Part shown: piece by piece, positions 1 through 10,051 of the stretch
Layout: the number at the start of each line of letters is the position of its first letter
How positions within the stretch are numbered: the first letter of the stretch is position 1
Assembly (NCBI GenBank): GCA_014281115.1
Contig: JACONQ010000003.1
Span: 3,224,001-3,288,000 of the forward strand
Reading direction: 5' to 3'
From: Laburnicola sp. R22_1
Taxonomy: Eukaryota; Ascomycota; Dothideomycetes; Pleosporales; Didymosphaeriaceae
Length of the DNA: 64,000 nt
Made by a program: the position numbers and the translations under genes
The notes under the pieces: model-generated
The model's input: only the letters and a program-made list of their open reading frames with translations
Database searches by the model: none
Told to the model about the DNA's origin: nothing

Positions 1-243
1 TTACATCGAGATGAGCCGCACAAAGTTTTTTTTAGGGGCCACTGGCTGCCATTCATCCTTTTCATAGCGCTCTTTCTCCTTTTCCTGTTCATATCCGTCA
101 ATATCAGCCAATGTCTCCGCTGCTGGCCAAGCGGATAATGGGGCTCCCTCCATAATGCATTGAACGAAAGGGTCTGCCATTCGGTTGGCTCTAACGCCTT
201 GAGGGTATACGTTTAGTATATATGTTAACAGAGCCATTATCAT
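1..243 (-). CDS. Hypothetical 80-residue reading frame
   Basis: An open frame of 80 codons with its own ATG and a TAA stop at the very first bases of the window. The product has a charged, Glu/Lys-rich central part and no motif I recognise. It may be an exon of a gene extending outside the window or a remnant of a repeat. Codon use and AT content resemble the neighbouring 428-1273 gene. It is listed only because it is open to the window edge. Confidence 0.2.
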   Translation of the reverse strand: MIMALLTYILNVYPQGVRANRMADPFVQCIMEGAPLSAWPAAETLADIDGYEQEKEKERYEKDEWQPVAPKKNFVRLISM

Positions 244-427
244 TCTCTTTGTGAATTTTGTGTTGTTCCTAACGGTATTAACGGATGATAAACTCCCGAG
301 CGTAGACTTAGATCTTACATGCGAGTTTCGAGGCTCCTACTGCAAGTTACTATAATCCCGATTCCTAGGCAGGCTGCTACCACCTATTATACGGCTTAAA
401 TATTGCTCGCGGGTATATCTCTATTTC

Positions 428-1273
428 CTATTGTACTCCTCTAGCGTGCCATAGATTATAGTACTTTTTCCGTTCTAATTCCCAGTCCTTAATTTTATAC
501 CGACGCTGTTGATGGTAATTATCTCTAAATACAAATCCATTATAGAGATAATCACCAGTATGTTTATTGGTGCCTCCTGGTATAACATTTACAAAAGGCG
601 GTTTGCCAGCAGCGAAGCTTACGCCATTAAAGCTTCTAAATATATACTGCTCTTGACGGTGCGGAGAGGCTAGATTTAAGAGGAATATAGGGCTTAACTG
701 TTTAACAGATTTAATCTCCCCATTAATTCCTAGGATATCCTTGGAGCTTAATGTCCTAATGCTTTTCTTTGGGTCGTTGTAGTAGCAGTACTTTGTTTCT
801 AGGGGCTCCCAAGGTTTCCTTCTTCCACCCGAGAAAAGATAGCGAAAGTCTTTGCCAAAGCACTCTGAAACAGTAAGGGTATCTATAGTAAGAAATACCT
901 CATCGAGTTCTACTGGTACTTCAAGTTGGCCATTGTAGGTTCCATTTAGACATGCTTTTAGTAAGTCCATCTCATATTGTATATCACCTGTACGATCGTG
1001 TATAGTAAGAAATAAGCGGGGCTTTCGGGAGCTTTTCTTTGCCCTACTAGCGAGATCTATATCTGCCCCAATTAGTACTGGAGTCGCTCCCATATTAATA
1101 GCTGTTTGAAGCCATTCAGTTTTCTTAAAGACCATGCTCCAGACTTTATCGTACGCCTCTGGCGGGCTAAATTTAAAGACAGTAGCTGCCCAAAAGGCAG
1201 ATAGGCCCAGGTAGGAACAGACTTTATCCCAGAGCTCCTGGGGCATATAAGGACGATTGTGGAGTTTAGACAT
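428..1273 (-). CDS. Hypothetical protein, paralogue of the gene at 13665-14372
   Basis: Intronless frame of 281 residues. I do not recognise the family, but it clearly shares ancestry with the 235-residue protein at 13665-14372. Both have, in the same order: LWD(K/R) near the N-terminus, VWS(M/I)(V/I)FK followed by (T/E)WL, then P(V/I)L(I/L)GAD(I/L), a Leu-rich strand ending in GD, a Tyr-Cys motif (YCYYND versus YCCWKD), and GINGEI followed by LxPI(F/W)(L/F)LN. Conservation of the whole order supports a real gene. The gene is AT-rich and flanked by AT-rich DNA, so it may belong to a mobile or repeat-associated family. Function unknown. Confidence 0.65.
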   Translation of the reverse strand: MSKLHNRPYMPQELWDKVCSYLGLSAFWAATVFKFSPPEAYDKVWSMVFKKTEWLQTAINMGATPVLIGADIDLASRAKKSSRKPRLFLTIHDRTGDIQYEMDLLKACLNGTYNGQLEVPVELDEVFLTIDTLTVSECFGKDFRYLFSGGRRKPWEPLETKYCYYNDPKKSIRTLSSKDILGINGEIKSVKQLSPIFLLNLASPHRQEQYIFRSFNGVSFAAGKPPFVNVIPGGTNKHTGDYLYNGFVFRDNYHQQRRYKIKDWELERKKYYNLWHARGVQ

Positions 1274-1946
1274 TCTAAATAGTGTGTTACTGTAAGAAAG
1301 AGTTAGTACGAGCTATATAAATACTCCTCTCTAAGACAATTATCTAAGGACATATTAAAACGACCTGGTAGCTTTTATGCTTTCAAGCTCTAATTTGAGG
1401 GTTATTACCTCTATTTTATTTACGCAGTTTTTATATACAGTTCAATAATAAAATCTTAGATTAATATGCTAGTTAAATAATAATAGCTTATTCGCCCCTA
1501 GACAGTACAGTCGCTAGCGATTGCAGCTTCACCCTATCAGACTGGCTGCAGTATGTGCTGCGCACCCCCACCTTCCGTAAACGAGTCAGCACCGACTGTG
1601 GAACGCTTAACAAATAATTTCACTCGTCAGCTATTAACAAAAGGCGGGCTTGACTCTTGCTGGCACATTAGCCTAAGTTAATGTTGCTGCCTGCAAGGGT
1701 GAGGCCGCATTCGCTAGCGACTGTATCTTCATAGGTATATACACTATAGAATTAGGGTTACTAGCGCTATTTGTGCTAGTAAGAGATTCATAGGGGAGAG
1801 TGGCCAGATCTCTCGTTATCAAATACAGACGCAGTTTTTGATAGCCGGAGTAATGAAAGGCTAGGAACTTAGCACCTACCTATACTCTTTTAAGTAGAAA
1901 TTAAGATATATAAACACGCATCATACATTCCTCCTACAGTTAAAAA
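1274..1946. other. Intergenic, AT-rich, no gene seen
   Basis: Between the 428-1273 gene and the next plus-strand frame there is AT-rich sequence full of short A/T runs and stops in all frames. A less AT-rich block at about 1500-1700 contains nothing I can identify. No tRNA or repeat unit is evident. Confidence 0.5.
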
Positions 1947-2273
1947 ATGGAATGGTCTAGTTCAGAAAAGTCAAGTGTGAAAAGTCTCTTTCGAATCATT
2001 TATAGGTTTGAGCAGAGCCACGCTTGGCTCGCAATTCTACATGTTGTTAAAATCCTACATACACAAACTAACGCCAGATGGTCCACATGGTATCTTGCCC
2101 AAGCTGTACTATTTATACAGACATCGTACTGGCCGCTGGATATCTGGCGACGAGCCTTAATAGCGTTGCGCCAATGGCAGTTTGCAAATCCAGGATGCAT
2201 TATAACCCCAGTTTATAAACCAGAAGAATTTTACGAATTGTGGAAATTGCTTGAGCACTTTAGTAAGTTTTAA
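1947..2273 (+). CDS. Hypothetical protein, 108 residues
   Basis: Open frame with ATG and TAA, rich in Trp, Ile and Leu, with several amphipathic stretches and no recognisable domain. It lies 70 bp upstream of another short plus-strand frame (2346-2573) with similar aromatic-rich composition; the two could be exons of one gene, but I could not place a convincing intron. Surrounding DNA is AT-rich. Function unknown. Confidence 0.3.
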   Translation: MEWSSSEKSSVKSLFRIIYRFEQSHAWLAILHVVKILHTQTNARWSTWYLAQAVLFIQTSYWPLDIWRRALIALRQWQFANPGCIITPVYKPEEFYELWKLLEHFSKF

Positions 2274-2345
2274 TAGGCGAATTACAATTGTAATTAACAT
2301 AAGACAGACAACCACATTAGCCATACCAGCTTAACACGCGTCCGT

Positions 2346-2573
2346 ATGCTAGCATTTGGTCTTTTTCTACCACAGGACTGGGATTTATGGAGCGGTAGTA
2401 ATCTAGGGCATACAGACGTACTTAATTGTGCGTATATGTTTTTAGGCCATGTTACAGCTTCGAAGCAGCGATATTGGGAAGTATGTTATTATGAGCACTG
2501 GGACCGCATTGTAAAATCAGAGAGAGCTTCATATTTATTAGATAATCCCTCTAGTTATATTAGATACCTATGA
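2346..2573 (+). CDS. Hypothetical protein, 75 residues
   Basis: Short open frame with unusually many Tyr and Trp residues (YW and YY pairs). No known motif. It follows the 1947-2273 frame on the same strand and may be part of the same gene or of a degraded one. Existence rests only on openness and composition. Confidence 0.27.
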   Translation: MLAFGLFLPQDWDLWSGSNLGHTDVLNCAYMFLGHVTASKQRYWEVCYYEHWDRIVKSERASYLLDNPSSYIRYL

Positions 2574-2944
2574 AGAAAACTTAGTTCCTAGCATAACTAA
2601 TCTTCTGTATTAAAGCTTTTATATGCTAGAGAGGTGCATTTTAATAGTCTAGCCACTGCTAAAACCAAAATAGGTGGCGCTTCTAGAGTACAAATATCCC
2701 AACTGAGCACTTGCTAACTAAAATAATCTCTCCTTATGGTATGTCGACTTAGGTACAGATCTCTAACTAACATTTATCAGGCCATGCTTACGGTTATCTA
2801 TTCAGTTAATCTGCCTTATGGCTGTAGCATTTGACACCTTTATACCCCCTTGGCAACATGTCAGATCCGACTCCTGGATAGATAATCTTACTAGCGCTTA
2901 ATGTTAGCCATTTCGGTTGCCTTGCAGAGAATTACAGCCTCTAC

Positions 2945-3331
2945 TTACTTTGGAAATCTAAGCTTAAGATGATGTGGATTTAAAAGCATCATGCCAGAGT
3001 CATTAGCGCAGTTTTCTGTGGCATATACCAAGCAGTGTCCGCCCTTATCTGGGCGAATAAGGCTAATATAAGCGTTGTGCCATTCGCTGTAAACCATACT
3101 CTCCACAAGATACTGCCGTTTCATGCAACTAGTTGCTTCTTCTACTGGATACCAATGGGTGCGGTTTCGTGAAGGTTTTCCTACTCCTTGCGCTAATGTT
3201 GTGATAACAATACTAACGGCACCAGGTTCTCCAACGCGGTTGTCTCGTGGGAGGAGATTCAAGTCTTGGATGGTGCTCGCTTGACTAAGGTAGGTGAGCA
3301 TCAAACAGAGCAGGTAGGTAATCCTGTACAT
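2945..3331 (-). CDS. Small secreted protein candidate
   Basis: A 128-residue frame. The N-terminus has the shape of a classical secretion signal: a short start (MYRITY), a hydrophobic core of Leu/Cys/Met, and a likely cleavage site after SQAS around residue 19. The mature part is about 108 residues with three cysteines, one possible N-glycosylation site (NRT), and no transmembrane segment. Size, signal and lack of recognisable domain fit the class of small secreted proteins that often sit in repeat-rich fungal DNA. Function is unknown and I do not assign an effector role. It could also be an exon of a larger secreted protein. Confidence 0.45.
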   Translation of the reverse strand: MYRITYLLCLMLTYLSQASTIQDLNLLPRDNRVGEPGAVSIVITTLAQGVGKPSRNRTHWYPVEEATSCMKRQYLVESMVYSEWHNAYISLIRPDKGGHCLVYATENCANDSGMMLLNPHHLKLRFPK

Positions 3332-3719
3332 CGTGGCGGTTGTTGAATGTTGTGGTTGTATGTGGCCCTGCGTTCGAGGGCAAATGAGCGTAAGATAGAA
3401 AGCAAGAACGAAATCGAGTCTGTTGGATTGGTATTTGATCTTGTATAAGGTTGTGATGGAAACGACTTATGGCTGGGCAGGCTACTTATAGTGCGGGACA
3501 CGGGGGCGAACAGTGCATGTTACGGTGAGGGGGCGCGACGTTAACTTTATAATCCCGAACGGTTGAATAAATAACAGCCTCACGTTTTATTGACTGCAGG
3601 TCCCTCGCAGTGGCTTTGCGCTCCCGACGGCGCCCCGCATTAATAGATAAGTGAATTAGCAAGCTTCGGACCCACCTACTTATAACTTTATCAATACTTG
3701 ACCAATTCAAGATTCATTT

Positions 3720-4190
3720 GGACAAGCGAATAGCTCTATAATTGGAAATCTCTATCGTCTAAAAATTGTTAGGATTGGTATTAACAAAGTTATAAGTTAG
3801 TGAGTAAAGCTTTATTACAACTTTAACATTTTCTTATATAATCTTATAATCCAGTACTAGAACCCTAAGATTTAATTTGTAGGCTAAGCTGCATTATAAT
3901 GCTTCCATAACAGAAAAGAGTCCCTAGAATTTTATAGAGGCAGTATTTTTTTCTACTCTTAATTAGCATAAAAGCAAAGGCCCATATTATAAATCTTAGA
4001 TACTTTATAGGTAAACTTAATCTATAATTAAGTACTACCTATTTTTATAATGCGTTTACTTGTAGCTTACTCTTTATATTCTCTTATATCCTATATCTCT
4101 ACACAATTAATAACTCAAGGACTCTATAATTATTAGGTTACTTTAGACTATACACTAAATGTATATTATTAAATTTACTAACGTCTGTCC
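3720..4190. other. AT-rich, RIP-like stretch
   Basis: Strongly AT-rich, with many TA dinucleotides and stops in all six frames, between GC-richer flanks. This is the usual appearance of a repeat eroded by repeat-induced point mutation in ascomycetes. No remaining coding homology could be read. Confidence 0.5.
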
Positions 4191-4241
4191 CTGCGTAACG
4201 AGACACCCTGCGTAACGAGACACCCTGCGTAACGAGACACC
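4191..4241. repeat. Tandem repeat, 3 x 17 bp
   Basis: Three perfect copies of the 17-mer ctgcgtaacgagacacc in direct tandem at the edge of the AT-rich stretch. The sequence just before it (acgtctgtcc) resembles acgtccgtcc at 14579 and ccgtccgtcc at 10269, so the block may lie at the end of a degraded mobile element. Confidence 0.9.
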
Positions 4242-5466
4242 ACAGACACTCCCCAACATAACAAACTCAACATCCAGTCAGAAGAATAGATATCCTCGGA
4301 ATAGTAGCCTTAAGCTATAAAGTCTATTCTCTCCTAACATCTTTTAGAAATAGTTTTGGCTTACCGTGTAATACGACAATTTGGTATAAGCGTCACGCAA
4401 CCGCGTCGCTTTGGCTAGCAGTAGGTGCATCGAACGCTTATGCATCTTGTCAAAAGTCCGTCAACTTACAGCTTTTTATATCATCATCCTATCCCGAGTA
4501 CAGCGCTTAAGCTTAAGAGGTTGTCGTGCTTCTATGCTAATTCCAAGTCCGCCTACTAGAAGTGCCAGACAAGGAGGCCCCGCACACCTAGCTTAAAGCA
4601 GCTTAGCTGTAATCTATCGCTGCTTATGCTAGATCTGTGGCTGTGTGGCTGTTTGGCGCTTTTGCCAAGCGCTCTGGGTTACCCGAAAACCAGCTCAGAT
4701 TGGGAGCAGGGCTAGGTATAGCTCATGTTAACGAACACACCCAGCATCGAAACCGCAATCAGCTTCTAATACGGGTATCGTGCAACTTCAAGATGCAGTG
4801 CAATGCACGACTATAGCTAACGCGAAAGCCTGCATGCCATAGAGATAAACTATCGCGCTGCTCTACAGCTCCGCAGACCCGCCGTTGATCCCTCGTCCGA
4901 CCCACCACGTCCTCGTCCTTCTCGAGCACATCGCAACCAATACACACACTAAGTAGTAGCCGAATATCGCTCTAGCTCGTTGAAGGAGAATATCATAAGT
5001 TAGGTGGAGTGTAAAGAACAGGGTGGGTAGGTCTCACATAGCGGGCATGGTAGGAGACAGAAATCAACTAGCATAATATAGAATACTAAGATCCGAGCCT
5101 AGGCTTCCGCAAGTGGAGTGAGTGTTACTGGAAGGACGCCGTCGTTGCAAGCACGTATAAAGGTGGAAAGGGTCTGTATATCTTGGGGATATAGCTATCG
5201 TACGGTTATACAGCGAATGGCTATCTAAGGCTGCATGCCGTCCTGTCACTAATAATGGCCCTTATATCTCTTCGCAATACCATCCAGTGCGGACGTTCAT
5301 GGCAAGGATGTGGGAGGTGCGGGTCGGCCACCTTACTACCTTTGGTGGCAACATACTGTACCAACAACGCATTCATCACTCTTCCTCTTAGGTCTGCTTC
5401 TACCGCCCGTGATTCCTGTATTTCTGCCCTGATTGGTTAGTTATGCTGATCAGTGTATCGGTATGC
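4242..5466. other. Intergenic, no gene supported
   Basis: Mixed-composition sequence with only short frames on both strands (about 60 codons), none with recognisable motifs. It lies downstream of the protease-HEAT gene, which ends at 5467 on the minus strand. Confidence 0.4.
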
Positions 5467-8203
5467 CTATCGCCAAACTACCTCTCGCTCGCCTCTATCA
5501 CGTAATACATCTGGTTCTCCATCCTCAAGCCGTGCTGCAACAGCCTTGAGGATATCTTCTGGCAGCGTTGGCTGCTTGCCGAGTGTCTTGACAGCTGCGG
5601 CTCGGACAGACCCGTCTTCATCCTCAAGCCGTGCTGCAACAGCCTTGAGGATGTCTTCTGGCAGCGTTGGCTGCTTGCCGAGTGTCTCGACAGCTGCGAC
5701 TCGAACAGACTCGTCTTCATCCTCAAGCCGTGCTGCAACAGCCATGAGTATGTCTTCTGGCAGCGTTGGCTGCTTGCCGAGTGTCTCGACAGCTGCGACT
5801 CGAACAGACCTGACTTTATCCTCAAGCCGTGCTGCAACAGCCTTGAGGATGTCTTCTGACAGCGTTGGCTGCTTGCCGAGTGTTTCGACAGCTGCGACTC
5901 GAACAGACCCGTATTCATCCTCAAGCCGTGCTGCAACAGCCATGAGTATGTCTTCTGACAGCGTTGACTGCTTGCCTAGTGTCTCAACGGCTACCGCTCG
6001 AAGGAACCAGTCTTCATCCTCAAGTCGTGCTGCAACAGCCTTGAGGATATCTTCTGGAAGCGTTCGCTGCTTTCTTAGTGATTTGATAGCTGCGACTCGA
6101 AAAGACATGTCTTCATCCTCAAGCCGTGCTGCAACAGCCTTGAGGATGTCTTCTGGCAGCGTTGGCTGCTTGCCGAGCGTCTCGACAGCTGCGGCTCGAA
6201 CAGACCCGTCTTCATCCTCAAGCCGTGCTGCAACAGCCTTGAGGATGTCTTCTGGCAGTGTTGACTGCTTGCCTAGTGCCTCGACAGCTGCGGCTCGAAC
6301 AGACCCGTCTTCATCCTCAAGCCGTGCTGCAACAGCCATGAGTATGTCTTCTGGCAGCGTTGGCTGCTTGCCGAGCGTCTCGACACCTGCGGCTCGAACA
6401 GACGCAACTAGATCCTTTAAACGTAATATGTCAACCGATACGTTTTTCTCATCATCTAGGGCCGAGATAGTGGCTTCCAGAGAATCGATGTTCTCCATGA
6501 TGGGTTCTAACGCGGAACGACCTTCCGATGCATGATTTGCGTCTTCGCCTCGTTAGCAAATCTGGCAGCACTGATCATTGGTTTACAGGGTGCATCGTAC
6601 CTTCATTGCTTAACTCGCCATTCATGTCTTGAGCATTCGCGACTCTTACAGTAGTTGTCTCAACTACCTCACCTATTTCTTTAAACATCTTCTCAGCTGG
6701 AAGCATATGGAGGTATAGGCCTTGGTTGTATCCTGCGTATATAGTGCCGCATAGCTTCCCTTCACGGACAACCCAGGAGCCCGACAAGCCATAAGCTGTT
6801 GATTTGTTTAGCAGTTATTCAGTGCAGGTCGGATGTAAACATACCACTAGCGATTGTTACCTGGATCTTCTTTGTGCGCATAATGGTACCCCTCAGAATG
6901 ACAGAAGCATCACCATTCAGCATATAGCCCTTTCTTGGGATGTTACTGCAGCTTGTAATTATCCGCACGTTTCCGCTGATGAGTTCACTTGTTGGTATGT
7001 AACCTGAGATTGTCTCCATTTTGTTATGATCTGGGTCCCGATATTGATTTGATAGCTGTGAGATTGATCCGAGGTCCACAAGAGCAAAGTCTGATGTATC
7101 CGGTGCCGTAATAGGGAAGGAATAGTCCCCATTGGTGGTTCCTTGACTCTTGTATGCAAGGATTTTCGGGAGTTCAAGGTCTTTCCACATGCCTTCCTTC
7201 ATCTTCGTGAGGTCCGTCGCGTCTATCGATGATCTTTTCGCGGATATGCTTGATACCGACGAAGGATGCCGGATGTCGGTAGATGAATGATTTTCTGAAT
7301 CGGAGCTTGCTCCGCAACTAGAGTCCATATCCGATGATGCGTTGCTTGTTGACCCTTTCTCGTCGCTAGAAGCACTTTGAGAATTTTCGAGCAAGTAACT
7401 CATGATGGCATGAGCGGTTGTCATTGCAAAAGAGAATCTTTGACAACGACCAATCCACCGATAGTAGAGAAACGCTCAACAGAGCCATTGGAGGTTTCTA
7501 TCGTGAACCTTGCTCTAGCACCACAAATGGTCTTTGAATTGGAGGTGTTATCCTGGAATGCGAACGAGATTTTGTGAAAATTTGCTGTGAAATGTGGTGA
7601 TCGTGATGGACCTTCTTCGGCCGCAGGCCATGGGGCATGGAGTGAGGCATGAGGGGATCCCATATCGTGTTTAGTTAGGAAATGGTTGAGATAGGTCAAC
7701 TGGCGAACTGCGTCTAAAACCTTCTTTTTACATTTTTGCTGCCACAATGAATCCAAACAGTAGGATTCAACAGTACTGGATCCTCTGGGCAGACCGTACC
7801 AGGTTCCAAGGGGGCAGACGTTGGTGAACACTTCTTTCCAGCCATGCACAAGACAGGTTCCGTAATCACTTCTTCGTCTCGCATCGAGCTCGGTAACAAT
7901 TTAGTCGTCTGGCATAAGCGCTGTTCAAGCTCCGATCGGATATGTTGGTCCCATTCTCCTTGAACCACAGTGGGAGGCGGTATTTCTCTCAATAGGCCCA
8001 CATACAATTTGTCCACCCTGTAGATCTCTGGGCATCGCTTCGAGCGGATGATGGCGTGCGATGGTGATCCTTCTGTCGGAGCACTCAGCTGATGTGAAGG
8101 AGCAATGCGTTTCCTTACGCGTTCTCTGGATTGCGCGACATTAGTCTTACTAATTCGATGAGAAACAGGACGTCCGACAGCAAACTTACGATACGTCTGT
8201 CAT
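5467..8203 (-). CDS. Trypsin-like serine protease domain fused to nine near-identical HEAT repeats
   Basis: Proposed gene model: exons 8203-8190, 8125-6845, 6795-6601 and 6542-5467. Introns of 64, 49 and 58 bp begin GTAAGT, GTATGT and GTACGA. Two one-base deletions in nucleotide runs (7733-7737 and 7428-7431) break the frame; allowing for them gives exactly 856 codons. The protein has a basic N-terminal part, then a chymotrypsin-fold domain with all three catalytic positions: His in TTAHA (about residue 244), Asp in DFALVDL (about 351) and Ser in GLSGSW (about 438; the usual GDSGS has Leu for Asp). A Ser-rich insert follows the His. Residues about 540-842 are nine 33-residue HEAT repeats. There is no signal peptide, so the protein is probably cytosolic. 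By analogy with fungal NLR-type proteins I infer a sensor (HEAT) coupled to a protease effector; there is no NACHT or NB-ARC domain. Confidence 0.75.
5500..6415 (-). repeat. HEAT repeat array, 9 x 99 bp
   Basis: Nine in-phase 99-bp units, each coding a two-helix HEAT repeat with cores LGKQPTLPEDIL and AVAARLEDED. Units are nearly identical at the DNA level. Differences concentrate in the first four or five positions of each unit (the residues before and after the conserved Arg: GSVRA, MSFRV, WFLRA, RSVRV, ESVRV) and at a Lys/Met choice after DIL. The pattern suggests recent unit exchange with variation at a few surface positions. Confidence 0.9.
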
Positions 8204-8505
8204 GTATTGCCTGTGATGGACTGTAATGTCTGTCATGTCGCGTTAAAATCTGAGATACCCTATGGTAACACTGATGGAGCTCAGATAATGAGGGGTTCAG
8301 CTGAAGTCTTGCTGGTTTGCCTTGGTAAGCACTACTGTAGCTGTTCAGCTGACCTTTCCGCCGATTATGATAGGCTAAGCGCTTACATCATGATCTGCGC
8401 ATTCCGCCTAAAACAAAAGATGACCCCTCAATCTAATCACGCTGTCACAATTTGATCCATAGCGGAGTTGCTTTTGCTTTCGCAAATCGAGGGCTCACTG
8501 AGGAT

Positions 8506-9627
8506 ATGTCGCTAAGTGATGAAAGACTGTTCTCGAATTCGTCTGTCGCGGACACTTTGAGCCTCACACCGGAGCGGAAGCGTGCACTAATCAGTGCTTT
8601 CTGGCCCGACCTGGCCTTATTGGAACAGAATTACATCGACGAGGACTACGCAGACCTTTAAGGTTCTGGGGAAACATTGGGAAAGTTGTATCCCCACGCT
8701 TCGAAATTTGCGACACAAGAATGGGGCGGACTAGTTTCCCTAGTAACGAGTCTGATCTCCAATCGGAACATGGGGAGAAGAGCACAAGTGGAGAATATCA
8801 AGAGGACATACCTGAACACTAGCGATGCTGCTATTGCTCGCTCTATCGAGCTTGCGGTTCGGCTTTGGTTAGGGATCAATGTATGCTCAAAAGGATTGTC
8901 TGTTGGACAAACGAACCCACGCGATTCCTACATCAACTGGCAAGACGATCTATCTCTCTATGATACGGTTGCCACACATTTCCATCGGCGCGCAAGCAAA
9001 GCACAATTCGCGCATCTTGCATTCGACGATTCCTTTACCGCTGTGAACCTGAAGGACACATGCCGATTACGTATTCGCTGGACCGATAACCTAATAGACC
9101 ACTTAAAACTGGACGGACCACGAGGACAACGACAACTGTCCATTTATCGACACAGGCTCTGCCTCTTGAACCACCAGAAAGGCTTGGAACCAACAATGAT
9201 CCCAACAGATGTTCTGGATGAAGCCATCCGTACCCTCGATCTCCTCTTTCCCTTTGGTGACCTCAAAACAAAAGATTTCCTGAACGAGGCAAAGGTCCTA
9301 TTTTGGACAAAATCCACATCCGGATCACCTCGAGCTACTGAACTTGATGATTTCAGATACTGGAGAAGCAACCTTGCACAGTTATCGAGTCTATTTCACG
9401 GACCTCCGGAGACTGCTATCCAGACATTACTAGATACAAGAAACGTCCCTCAGTTTGCGACTCTATGGGTGGCTATAATCGGGGTCTTCTTCTTGACCAT
9501 CCTGTTTGGTGCCTTCTCGACAGTTTACTCAGTAAAACAGTATCGGGTGGCGGTTAAGTCATACGAACTTGCCCTCGCCCAAGCTTGTCAGCAAACATCC
9601 ATACCATTATCAGGTTTCTGCGATTAG
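8506..9627 (+). CDS. Fungal membrane-anchored protein of unknown function, in-frame stop at 8659
   Basis: The frame runs from ATG 8506 to TAG 9627 but is interrupted by TAA at 8659-8661. Reading continues in the same frame on both sides, so a single substitution is the only break. The N-terminal part has SLTPERKRALISAFWPDLAL and a Tyr-rich acidic segment; the middle has RLWLGINVC, a PRDSY-NWQDD segment and a Trp/Arg-rich core. Near the C-terminus one transmembrane helix (LWVAIIGVFFLTILFGAF, about residues 320-340 of the whole) is followed by a conserved-looking tail (VKSYELALAQACQ). I recall this as a common uncharacterised fungal family. It is divergent from the protease-HEAT gene, with about 300 bp between the starts. 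The stop may be real or a sequencing error; an upstream exon is possible. Confidence 0.65.
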
Positions 9628-9751
9628 CCGACTTCGAGCATACCTCAATACCAGTTGAATGTTGAAACCTTCTTCGAAACTGACTGCTTCGAGATCCATA
9701 GCACGCTATCTGGATTGTGCGAATGTACTTGCGGAATAAAGAAAATACAAG

Positions 9752-10051
9752 TTGGCGGAGGGAGTGCTTAAGAAAATCAGAGGCTGTCGAAGAAAGTCAC
9801 AAAGCTGGAAATTGATGGAGACCGGAAACAGGGAGCTTGGCGAAGAGCATCCCGACAAATTAATCAGTGTCGTCAATGTTGCTTTCATATGGGAAGAACA
9901 GGGCCGTGATTCGGAAGCCATTTCACTTCTGGCGGCTTTACTTGTAACAGGCGCAAAAATTCTTGGGTCTCGATGTCCTAACATGCAGTTTTCTTCTAGA
10001 ACCCTAGCCAACTGGTACTTCTCTCTTTGTTGTCACTTCTACATAACTTAG
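9752..10051 (+). pseudogene. TPR (kinesin-light-chain-like) relic
   Basis: A 99-residue frame containing a GEEHPDKLISVVNVAF segment followed by WEEQGRDSEAISLL. This is the signature of the TPR_10/TPR_12 repeats found at the C-terminus of fungal NB-ARC-TPR and kinesin-light-chain-like proteins. Only about one and a half repeats survive, ending in the KILG...SS.TLA.W pattern typical of the last unit. No NB-ARC or other N-terminal domain is visible upstream. It is therefore probably a leftover fragment of an NLR-type gene. Confidence 0.6.

Noticed and set aside
5500..6415. CRISPR-like array
   Set aside because: Regularly spaced repeats, but units are contiguous coding repeats without unique spacers, in a eukaryotic gene.
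5453..6535. A 360-codon plus-strand frame of Ser/Arg/Ala repeats
   Set aside because: It is the antisense of the HEAT array; periodic DNA keeps the opposite strand open. The minus strand has the meaningful HEAT pattern and splice agreement.
9752..10051. Functional TPR gene
   Set aside because: Only one and a half repeats, no start domain and no downstream repeats; treated as a relic.
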